From Elysia marginata (Eukaryota > Mollusca > Gastropoda > Plakobranchidae): a stretch of 28,637 bases of DNA. The stretch is taken from assembly GCA_019649035.1 (NCBI GenBank), contig BMAT01001966.1:691259-719895 (forward strand). The letters are read 5' to 3'. Below are positions 10,801-22,800 of this stretch, piece by piece. Each line of letters begins with the position of its first letter. The first letter of the stretch is position 1. Below the pieces are notes generated by a model. It did not search any database. It was given only the letters and a program-made list of their open reading frames with translations, and had not been told where the DNA came from. A program made the translations under genes and the position numbers.

Positions 10801-13800
10801 ACAATAAAGTAGAAACCCGCTAAAAAAAACAAGGACAATATTAGAAAAACAGTACAAGAACACAGAAAAGGGAAACAAAACCCAGGAAGAAGAAGAAAAT
10901 CTCAAGACAAAAACCCAACCAAACCGGTCGCCTGTAAAGGTATGATACAAAATCATTATGCGCATGAAGGATCAAACACCATAGTAAAAATAAAAATAAC
11001 CACTCTAAAACACAGGCGATCGTACAATGCTGTTCGATATGAGGGAAATAACTCAATTTACCATCTAGGTACACCTACACGTGGGTTATAAGGCTTGGTA
11101 ATATTAATAAGAATTTTCTCGTTTGCTACTAGGAATGTCATAAAAACAATTAAAAAAAAAAATTAAGAACGCTACGTAATGCGCTTCACATTACACTTAA
11201 TAATAAACATGTGCATGAAATGCCACCAAGTTCAATTCCCGAAAATAAAAATAAAGTGAATTATTTTTCTTGCAACATGTAATAAATTCTGTAGTCAAAA
11301 TAATACTACAATAATGTCTCAGCAAGTTAGAACACAAAAAATGGATTTAACTTTGACTTTGCACATCTTAAGATATTCCACCACATGTCTTACATGTCTT
11401 TCAAAAAAAAAAGAAATTAAGTTTACAAGTACTAAAACACAATACTAAATAACAACATGTAAAATGCAAAATTACCTTACTGCTTCTGCCTCCTCACATC
11501 AACATTTCTTTCTCTGCTACGGCACAAGGAAATGAAACATGGTTATCTTAATTAACAGGCTCTCTTAAAATAAGTGTAAACTACAAAACAGCTGGTTCTG
11601 ACAAAGGCAAGATCTCAAGTGCCAAACCTTGTGTCTAAAATTGCGCTCGAACACAACCCAGTTACAGAAACAGATGCTTGCACATAAAAAGTAACTCTTT
11701 AAATTCTTTATTAGCGCAAATAGTGTAAATAAAAGCATACAATCAAAAGGAAATATACCTTTCTGCTTTAAAAAAAGTATTTATACATTAAATCAAATTC
11801 CCATTCTTAAGCAAAACATAATAAACTATGCGTAACAATACAAGAACTTTTTAGAACCTTCTAGAACGTAAGAAAACTTGCGCCCAAACTTCTATTCTTA
11901 TTGTTAATCCCAAAAACCCTTTGTCTGCCACGGTCAGCTGCGGAAATTCCTAAAGGAATTAGTCATCCTGCACTGTGCATCAAACCGTGGAGGCAAGGCA
12001 ACAAGTAACCCACTCTGTTCCTCTTATTTTCACCGCATCTTGTTGCGTCATTTGCAATGATAAAACTTTCAGGTATTATTGTTTACGAACCAATGACTGT
12101 AGCACCCCTTACATCAGTTTTCTCAATTTCAGTGTTACAGGAACTCTAATAATTTGGTGATAATGCCACAAATTACTGGATTGGAAGCATTTTTGCATCA
12201 TAATATATTTGATCATGTAATATTAAAGCTTTTAGCATGTTTGAACAAATCAGTATTGTTCAACTCATATGTCTGTCCATTTTGATACAAAAAAGCGTGC
12301 AACGATTTGTCTTGTGACCCAAACCTCAGGAGTCCGATGTCTTAAATCCAAATTTGAAAAAACGTCAATTAAAATTAGAGTTTTCCATATTTTTCTTACT
12401 ATTTTAGATCACCAAAAATGTTCTATCTTTTCAGAAAATTATGATCACTTTAAGCTGTTTTTAACATTGGTAAATTCAGAAAAATTCATTGTTTAAAATA
12501 TCAACCCCTTCAATTTTCCAAATTACAAGATCTGACTTAATTTGACTAATAGCGATATATTTTGTTTAATTGAAAAACTTAGGAAGTAGTTTTGGTGAAG
12601 TTTTAAATAATTTTATGAAGTATCAAGGAGATCTTCATTTACTATAATTACTTTTCTCAAATTTATGACTTCGTATTTGTTTAGAAAATTCTAATAATTG
12701 AGATATTTGTGACATATTTAAGTTATAAAGTATAATGATACATAGTTTAAAATTTTAAAGCTCTGAAATTTTAAAATTTTAAAATTTATTTTTTGCAAAA
12801 TTCACTTATGTTTCTATCTTTTTGTCCATCTGTAGGCATGGATTGACTGCAGTATACTGGAGTCTCTTCACCATCCTTTCCATGGACTATGTCATTCTCT
12901 TGTAAACAACTCACAGCAGTGGAAAGAATTCTTTGAGGTTTGTTATGCTGGTGAAGTTTTCTAAAAGATCGTTTTTTTGTACAATGGAATAGCTATGCCA
13001 AAAACAATCCTAAAGGTATCCTAAGATTTTCCATGATTTGAAACACAGCTTAAGAGGGGTTGAACTTTGTGTATATTAGCTAAGCATTTGATATTAGCTG
13101 AGCATTTGATACCAGCTGAGCATTTTTTTTCATTAAAATACATTAGATTTCTTTTTTTTTGCGGTTTCATTGTACCTTCTGTTATGTTTGCATTTGCTTC
13201 TAATTTCAGCATGAGATCAGCTTGGTCAACTTTGTCCCTGGCACAACACTGCAAGAGTTATCTCTGTTCCAAAAATGTTTGCTTTGGAAACTTGTCTGTC
13301 CTCACAAGGTAACTTTGTCTTTAAAACAAACTTATTTTCCAACAATGTTTGGTAAAGGGAGTATTTTTTTGCCTTTTCCTAACTTCCCCCCTCCTACACA
13401 CACACATAATCCTATGTGTATCAAATAAGGCTGTCAAATAATGAAAAGGACTTTGGGGAAGTTAAAAAAAAAGGTATTTAATAGTTTTTATTATAATGAT
13501 AGTTAATTTATATGATAACTCAACATTCACTCTTATTGTTGTCTCATGTTTTTTCCTGTTCTTTCTTTTCTTCTATATCTATTCTTGCCATAATTTCAAA
13601 TAAACTTTGCGTTTCGGGTTAGAGAGCTAGTGGAGAAGAAATTGCTGATGTTATGTTCAGTAAATATTGTATACTTTTCTATAGATTTAGAAGAATATTT
13701 AAAATTTGCAGATACAGACATGTCTTTCTGTGTACAACATAAGACATTAGTTAATATTCATTCTAGATCAGGTATTAATAAATTTGAAATTATGTTGATT

Positions 13801-16800
13801 AATTAGCTAGGCTACAAATCCTCTTCAAAAAACATTTTGTCTTATAGTGTAAGTTTAATTGGTCCACTAGATTATCTTGTTCATCATAAGATAGGTTTAA
13901 TAGCTTTTTTTATTATTAATTAATTTTATTTTGTTTTATTCATTTATTTTTTAGAGATTTTTTATTTATTTATTATTATTGTTTTTTAGGTTTTTTTATT
14001 GTAAGTCATGGCCTAAACTAGGCAATCAAAACTTCTCCAATTTTTCATCTTTACTGTTTGATGTCTTTTTACATAAAATTGTGAACAGAAAGGGACATTA
14101 ATGGTGAAGAGGACATTTGGTAACAATTTTAAATGGTATTTTTAAAAACTGCTGATTAAAAAAATATAGCAGGGAAGACATCTCACTACATTCTGAATTA
14201 TTTATTTTTTCTTTGCCTCACATTCAGATGTTAGAGCTGTCTAATGCTCTAATACTGTATGAACTGGGCAGGGCTATAGATCCGCCAGATAATTACAACA
14301 TCAGAGAAGTGTTTGCTCTCACAGACAAACATGTCCCTACCATCTTCCTGTTGCCTACAGCTGAGAGAGGACCTGCATGGGATGGAACAGTTGGTCAGTT
14401 GCTTTAAAGTTTTGAAATATTTGTTCTTCTCATTTTATTTATTTTAGATTTACAACTAGCCACTCTTGCTTATATGAATGTTTATAACAATGATAGTGGT
14501 TTTTAAGTTTGCTAACTGAAAAGTTCAGACTCTAGTGCAATATATACTGCTCAACAAAGCTTAAGGCCACCTATAGTTTCAACCAATTTTTTTAGTCACC
14601 TTGCTGGAGGGTTATTTTTTAGAGGTTGCATTTTCTTGTATAATTAGTGTGTTGCTTAAGTTTAAACTCATGGAAACATTTCATTTCCATAGTCAACATA
14701 ATTTTAAATATGGTAATAATTTATTGGCTCTTTTGAAAAAAGCTGCCATAACTAAGAGATAAGCTCAGTAGAAAATATGACCTTCATGACACAGTTCAGG
14801 TTTGATAGAAACAATGGCAAGCAAGTTTAATTCTCCTTCAGTTTCATCTGAATCTTTTTGAAAACCTCAAAGTTAATCATTATGCAGTCAACTAATAAAG
14901 CAACCCTTTACTTTTGTTTAGCAGTATATTTATAACACTAAATATAAAAGAAGTTTGTGGAGAAAAATTAATCATTTACAATTTGCATAAGTCTTCTTTC
15001 AGAGATCGTCTACTGTTTGCCTCTTTCCTCCCTTCTACCTACCCCTCCTTCCCCGTCTTCCCCTATTAACTCTTCCTTTTTTCATAATTTTGTCTGTGCC
15101 TTTTTACAAAAAGATATTTTTGACTACTATTCAAGTTTCCTTCCTTTGAGTTTTTTTGTCATTTTTAAAAATCTTTTTCTTCTATTTTTTTTCTCTTTGT
15201 TTATTCCTCACCTTGATGTACTTCTCAGCTTATTTACTCACATTAACTTAAAAAAAAATTCGTATATGCCAACTAATTCTTATGCCTTGTTCTTAACTTT
15301 CCATTCTGTATTGTTTAATGAATTTTTATGTTTTCCTCTTACATTTTGTTGCTTTGCATGGACATCCACTGAGGTTTATTTCCATGTTGTAAATTATTCA
15401 TTTTCAGCTTCAAAAGATGAAATGGTTTTAGGAAACGGTAATGCTAATCTAATGATAGCACATGTTTGTGCCTTTTTGTGCCAGCAGGATATCAGATTCA
15501 TTTGCTAATGACAAGCACACCATCACTTATCATCGTGTTTATTTGTAGGAAATTAAGTGTTACATGAATTGCCTTTTTATCCCAGAATTTATCATAAACT
15601 GCAGTAAAAATTTCAATGTATCCGCTCTTATTTTAAAAATCTCCTAACAAATTTTTACACAGATTAAAATACACAACACACTGGAAACTAACAACTTGTT
15701 TGTTTATGTTCATCGACCAATCAGTTGGGCTTATCCAAGTAGGAATATTTTGTAGTAAATCAGGCATGTTGGAAATCAGTCATCAGGTATTTAATGGAAG
15801 GTGTGGATATCTCCATTACTTCAAATACATATGATTCACATTCAAGGGTTTTTCTTTCTATCCTTGATCATGCAATTAAATGATAAATTGTTACCATTTA
15901 TAAATGGATAAAACAATTAGAAATGGGCTGTAAATATTTATGTTTTTATATGGGACATATCTTAAGATAGCAATTTGGTAAACAGCATTGCCACAAGATA
16001 AAGTTTTCTTTCTTCTTGTTGTTTTGTTGTTGAATTTTACTTCACTTCTCACGTTTGATGATTTTTATTGATCAAATAACATAAGTTGAAATGCTAACCT
16101 TTGAAAATTCACTTCATATCATCCAACTGTTTGCCTGCGTAATTAAGCTTCACGACAATATATATTTAAAAGTCCTAGTTCTAATAACTGCCAAAACATT
16201 TTTATAATTTGCTAAGTTTTTTCCCTCAATTTACCACCTTTTTTTTTTCTATGTTGTAAAGTGATGCCAGTGGCTTCAGGGACAATGACAATGAAAATAA
16301 CCATAAAGATGGCAAAGCTTTTCTAGAAGATGAGGAAAAATAACAAGATGAATATAGCAATGATGGTGCAAATTGTTTGCACAGTAAATTGTGGGCATGC
16401 TATCTGGTCCATACAGTATTTATTGGCATTAAATTTTTGACCGATAAAAATCTTGCATTATTCATAGTAGTATCAGTCTTTATGATGAAAGACTATATGT
16501 ATTATTTAAGGTTAAAAATAAATTGAAATGGCTTTTTCTTATAGCTGTCAATAATATATTTTAAATGTTCAATGCTTTTAATATATTTTCTGACCATACC
16601 AAGAAATTGAACAAAAAAACACTGATATCAGCCTTTCCACAATGTTTCTCTTTATACAGGCTACCCTTCTGTCAGCCCAGCTCATGAGCTGAAGCGACTG
16701 GCCAGAGAGGTTGGAATGGAAGGCAAAGTCCGTATTTTGAACTTTGGCGTGCCGACACAGATGTCTGAAGTGATGCATGCCTTGGAAGATTGCTTGACCA

Positions 16801-19800
16801 CAGGCCACTGGCTGTTGCTACAGAATTACCACCTTGCTGAAGATGAGCCAAGTATTCTTTTCTTTAACACCTTAAAGGTAAGGTTTTTTTCAGTGGTAAC
16901 TTTGACTAACTCACTCCCCTAGGCTGGGTTTACCTGCACACATTCAGATCGAATCCTGCCCCTAAGCCAGTATGACTGGCTAACGGTTTTGTTCTAATTT
17001 CTATCTCTCAATTTATACTATCGCTCTATGTACCCATTAATAATCCTTGTTTGTAATAATCTCTTTCCTAATCAAATTTGTCAAGTTTTTAAGTGAAAGG
17101 ACCTTTAAATATTCAGCAGTACGTTTAAATTAGTAAGACAATATGAAGTAAAAATGAATACTAAAATCTATCCACAGGATATCATCTATGCTAAATGGTC
17201 TGAGGAGGAGCAAAGTGGTATAGAGAGAGCTGATTCTAGTGATGAGGGCAGAAGCCTTGTAACACGCTCACGTCCCTCCACAAATGTACCTGGCCTTAAA
17301 GTGCACAACAATTTCCGCTTGTGGCTCACAACTAAAGCAGATGGGAAGCGTATCATGCCAGGTAGATGATGTTTAGTATGACATTAAAAAGTTTCCTGAC
17401 TCTTACATGGAGTTGAAAAAATCTCTAACCTTTGTGCTCAGCACAAATTGAGAAATAAAGAAAGAACATATTATGCCAAAGGAACAATTTAATCAAAGTG
17501 TAAGATATTGATCAGTACTTCATCTGAAAAAGTATCTTATTGGACAATAATGAGTTTAGAATTTAAATGTTAAAATATTTAAGTTTTCTAATATACATTA
17601 TTATTTTCCCCCAGGTTTACTTATTCAGCATGGCCTACGTGTGACATGTGAAGCTACAGCAAATTTCCGAAGCCTTCTCAGTAAAACCTACAAGTCTACA
17701 GCATTCCTCATGAATATTCACGCAGATACACGGATGGATGTGAGTAATGTACATTTATATGTAGATATGAACAAGTTTTTTTTTTTATTTAGTTTCTCTT
17801 AGGGCTGCACTATGGTATAGTACTTTTGTAAGACTACACCATAAAGCTTTTTTGAATGATTTAACTAAATCTTTTTTTACAACTAACGTTGTCCTAATAA
17901 AGACCTTTGCCATTTTTTGACCTTTCAAGTGCCGATTCTGCAACCCACAAAATCGTGAAAATCATGCACCTACCCTGTCACATCAATCGGTAAACTCCAT
18001 ACAAGGCAGAGCACTAGGTCCGCTCACTGAGCCCACCTGCGCTAATCATAATTTTTTCAAAGTGCTAAGCTACTCAAGAGAGAAAAAAATCTGAAAAAAA
18101 AACACCCATTACAATTGCCTATGTTCTCATCTAGCTACAAACACTAATAGTTATCAAACACCACCCATGACTTAGCCTAACAATAGTGCCGTGCAGGCCT
18201 AAAATCCATAACTTTATGCTATAATGTTTATACTTGTTTATGAATGTTTTCTTTGTTTGCATGTCGATTTGAGTTTTCATGTACTCCTTGTAGAAGCAAA
18301 CTTATTATCACAAGGGTTAGGAGTTGAATGTGACCTCCTCTTTTATTCTCATAGAATTAGGTATTGTCTTATAATTAAGATTATGCTCTTTGCCCAATTA
18401 TTCCAATGTTTAAAGTTCTCTTGTTTTCTGATGAATTGTCTCTCAACTAGAGCAAATGAGTTGGATGTCCTGAGTTTCACCTAACATGGCATTGATACGA
18501 ATTTCATGGACTTTCAAACATTTAAAGCTGCATGAAAGCATGAATATTTTGTTGAAATCTATTCAAACTTATAATGATTTAAAAAATATTGTTAAAAAAA
18601 AAGAGGAAAAAATTGACAACTTAAAAAGGTTTCTCAAATTAGAGTTTCCTCATTCAACCATTTGAATTGGCCACAAGATGATCCACTTCAGTTTTTTTTT
18701 AATTTTGACATTTGAAATTTAAAGAATTGATTAAAATACATTTGTGTGTCAGATATTTAGGTGTATCTCGTTTTTTCAAGCAGCAATAATTTGTAACTCT
18801 GCTTAAGAACTAATACTTTTTTGCTTTCCTTTTCACACTCTCTCTCCAGGCTGCTCAGAAATTTTCCCGTGTTATGCCAATTGCGTTGCTCCACGCCCTG
18901 CTTCTACAGCAGAGTTATCTAGGTAAACATGCATTTGTGAAGCACCAGTTCTGGACTCTGGCAGATCTGTTCACTGCTGTTGATGTATTCCGCAGCCTCA
19001 CAGCCTGGACAGCGGATACGGATGCTATTACCAATCAAGTATCAAGCGTCTATGCAGGACATTGTCAGGTAAGGAATACTTTAAAAAAACAATTATTAAA
19101 ACTGTAATAGTTCATCTTGCAATCAGTTAAAGTCAAGAGTTCATCTCTCGCAATTCATACACCCATATATGATATATGCAACAAAACCTAGGATTAAAAC
19201 AAACCCAGAATGCTTGTCTTACCAATTCTATTAGTTGCTACAGTCAAATTCAGTTATTGGATGTGAAGAAAAGTATGTTAAAAAGCATTTGCTCCTGTTT
19301 TGACTGTCTATCTAGAAGAAACATTGACATTTTAAGCTTGCACTCTCAGATCAATAAGTCTTTGCTTAAGCAAGAGAATTATGAGAGGCAGATGCTGGCT
19401 GCCGCATGGGTGGGGTATGCAATCAAATCTGATAGAAGCTTTTCCTGAGTATGTGATCACATTGATTTTCTTCATGTTTGATAACATTGATATGAGGCAA
19501 ATGCAGATGTACTTTTTTACTCAATTTGTGGTATGTGTGCCTTATTATTTTTTACATTTTTGAACAGGACATATCTGATGCTAGTGCAGTCGAGGCTGTT
19601 GTGAAGGGCCTGGCATTTTATGCAACACAACCATCCAAGGTAGTTATACAATGGTTAAATTTACCTCTTTGTGTTGATCACTTTTTAATATTTAGCTACA
19701 CTATAGGTCTATGAGAAAAGTACATTCACTTTTGTTATCCATTAATCCATACTTCTATTTGTCAGATATTTCTTTTACTTATACCTTCTGGTGTCACAGA

Positions 19801-22800
19801 TAGGCATAGCTCTGTTGTTTATCCATATTTTCAGTGACATGGATACTTGTTATTTATTCATTCATTCCTTTGTCATAGATTTTTTTCTTTAAAGAAAATC
19901 TGTTGTTTTTTTTAAAGAATATTTGAGTTATAAACTGTGTATGAAGAACCAGATAAAGAAAGCAAAAAAAAAATAGAGGCATCATTCAGCTTTTGTTGTT
20001 GTTGTTGTTGTTGTTACATGAAAGTTTGGTTCTTTATGAGTAATTAGCACTCTCAATTTTTTAAATATTTTAGATATTTAACTCAAATGAACAATAAGAC
20101 AGTTTTTTAATTGAATTCACTGTTATTTTCTAACATTTTACTGACTGCAGTAAATATCTATAGAAACCACATGATTTTGCATCGATAAATTTTATTGGGG
20201 GGGGGGGGGGGGGGGNNATTGTTAAAAAAAAATCTTTCAACTTTTATCCTTTTACATGTGGTTTATGATGCCAGCTTGTAAAGCCATTTGTATTTTTTCA
20301 CATTTTAAGGCAGCATCATCTGAAGCAAAGGGTATTGGTATGCTGCTGCAAAAGTTGATTACAAGTTTCAAAGAGACTGGAGACTTGCAGCGCACAATGG
20401 ACTCTATAGAGGACATCTCAGCCCGAACTTTCTCTCTCCCTGATGAGGCTCAACAGCATCTCATGGCCTGCAAGAGCGAGTAAGTCTTCAGTTGATATGT
20501 TTAGCCTCGGGTGATCTAGCCTTGACATGACATCAGCAAACAAATGTATAAATATATTTAATGTTTAAGTAACTGTAAATCTTCATTCAGATAAGTTATT
20601 CTTTGTGCTTGGCAATGTGTTATCTTCCATGGAAAGGTTTAGAAGGCTGAGAAAAAAAAATTTTTGAAGCAAGTTCGTCAGTCTTCTTATCATTTCTTAC
20701 AGGATCCTCCTAAAAGAGTTGGTCCAAGCAACAGGAGCACCTGAGTTACTTCTCTCCACTCAGCATCACAGTGGGGCCCCAGCCTCATCCTTGGCTAGCA
20801 GTGTTGTTCCCACTTTGATGGCTATGCTCTCTGCTTGCCCGGCAATGCCAGACGCCTCCACTGCTCAGATCCTTCCCTTGGACGCTTTCTTTAGTCAGGA
20901 AGTGGTTGGTTACAAGGAGCTACTGAACATGGTCCAGGTAAATTTTCTGTAAGATGTTTTGAGGGTAGTGGAATGGATGAATGTAGAGGTGACATTGGAA
21001 TGGCAATCAGCAGTAACAGCCAAACTCTCTATGAGGAACAGGAATTCCTACTGTTCCCTCTTTATGTTAAAAGAAACCATTATTGAGCATAGAATTAGCA
21101 AATTTTTGTACAGTTATTACTATTAATTTCTATTAATGTATGGTAAGAAAGTTCAGAGGTATTTTTGGCATGATTTTTAACGTTATTTTATTTGCAATCA
21201 GCGGATACCTTTATATAAATTTTTATATCACTGTTCTTCATTTTTATTAATTTTTTTAAAAAAGGATCTTGCTGTTTTTCATTTTCTATACAGTGTAAAT
21301 TCTCTATAAGCTTTTTTACTTAAGAAAACAATCCTTTAGAATTTTACAGAGCTACAAAGCTTTAGACCGAGATGCCATGTTATCAGTACCTGTATCTACC
21401 CCTCAAAAAATAAAATGATATGAGCTTGTTTTTCCACAATTCGCAGATTAGATTAAAATAAAACTTTATAACTTTTTTAACACTTCTGAACTTTAAATCT
21501 ATTTTTCAAACACCATCAGGGTGATCTGAGTGTGTTGAGTCGCGCTTCTCAAGGGAAGATCTCTCTAACATCACGGATGACAGAAATTCTTGAGAGTGTA
21601 TGTGATGATCAGGTTCCTGCACAGTGGGTGTCCAGTGCGTTTGCCACATGTCCTAGTCTGAAGCTGTGGCTAGCCGAGCTACCTATCAGGATGAAGTATG
21701 TGAAAGACTGTCTACAGGAAACTCCTTCAGTGCTGGCACTCAATATGTTCCTCCGTCCTGACAGATTGTTCAGGGCAGCTGCACAGACATATGCCAAACA
21801 TCAATTTAGAGATGTCACTGATGTTGATCTGAACTTCGAGGTATGACATTGCTTTTTTTGTGGTAGATTTCAATGGTGAATGTATCATAAAATCCATCTT
21901 TTAGAAATTTATTGTATGACTGGCCACTTGAACCCATTGATCGCAATTTATTTTATTTAAAGGAATTTTTAAAAAAATTTTGTCTTCTTTTTTAACTCAT
22001 TTGCTAAGAGTAAAAAGTTAGAGCTGTTCCAGTACATAATATGTAGCACAGAGTTTTCCAACCTGCTAAGCTTAGAATTTAATTTTCATTAGAATAATTG
22101 CGGCACAAGTCACCTGTGCTTCTTTCAGGTTTACCATACAAATTCTCTAACTGTATGTATTAACTCCTTGCACTTCATTGTGGATGTAACTTACTTTAAA
22201 ATCAATATCTCAAGGTATTAAAAATGTTGGAGTTATGGCCCTTTCCCCGATTCAAAAGAATGTCTTTTAGGTGCTGAAACCTCAATGAGCCTAATTTAAC
22301 TCGATCCCCCCATAGGCCCACTAGCCCATTTCAAGCCCTGTCACTAAGAGAAGGGAGGTAAATCGTCCATATCGAACGCAGCTAGATCCAGATCTATAAT
22401 CTAGGTCTGGAAATCTGTACTGAAAAAAATGTCAACTTCAACGGACCCAATTCGGCTTATTTTTGGACCAAAAGTGAAATGAAAATAACCTAAATAACGC
22501 TTCAAAAGAAAAAGAGAAGGTAACATAGTCCATATCAGCCTCAGGCAGATCTACACCTGAATCTAGGTCTAGAAATGTGAGCAAAACCGTACTGAAAAAC
22601 AGCCAACTTCAATGGACCCGCTTCAGCTTGTTTGTCGACCAAAAGTGAAATAAAAATATCCTAAATAACGCTTAAGATCTCCTCTAAAAGAAGAAGAGGC
22701 TTATGTGAGATTTCGGGCGAGATTTCTGGGGTCACTAAGTTACCGAAAGTACACAATGAAAGCAATGGCGATGACGGGCGATATATGTACACAATAGTGT

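Larger units (their letters stand above)
9959..12835. other. Intron 12 with an inserted A-rich repeat segment
   Basis: The flanks (9959-10380 and about 12000-12835) are T-rich like the other introns. Between them the + strand is A-rich with more CG dinucleotides, as if an element had been inserted in the opposite orientation. Terminal repeats, target-site duplications and an intact reading frame could not be identified. The minus-strand reading frames in 10738-11074 are T-tract-driven hydrophobic strings and look spurious. Confidence 0.6.

Noticed and set aside
10738-11074. Two overlapping minus-strand frames giving hydrophobic, membrane-like peptides
   Set aside because: They overlap out of frame and owe their Phe/Leu/Val content to T-rich tracts in the inserted repeat.
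13021-13254. Minus-strand frame with a repeated CSA(G/N)IK motif
   Set aside because: This is just the translation of the 18-bp tandem repeat, and it overlaps real exon 14 on the other strand.
15017-15508. Open frame of 163 codons on the + strand in intron 15
   Set aside because: It runs through a pyrimidine-rich tract, giving a Phe/Leu/Ser/Pro-rich string with no family resemblance and no splice context.
16262-16341. Acidic, coding-looking stretch (DASGFRDNDNENN...) after a T tract and AAAG
   Set aside because: It ends in an in-frame stop without a usable donor, its phase does not match exons 15 and 16, and these two exons already join cleanly.
20197-20217. Poly-G run as a possible G-quadruplex
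   Set aside because: It abuts unresolved NN bases, so its length and even its reality cannot be judged from this assembly.
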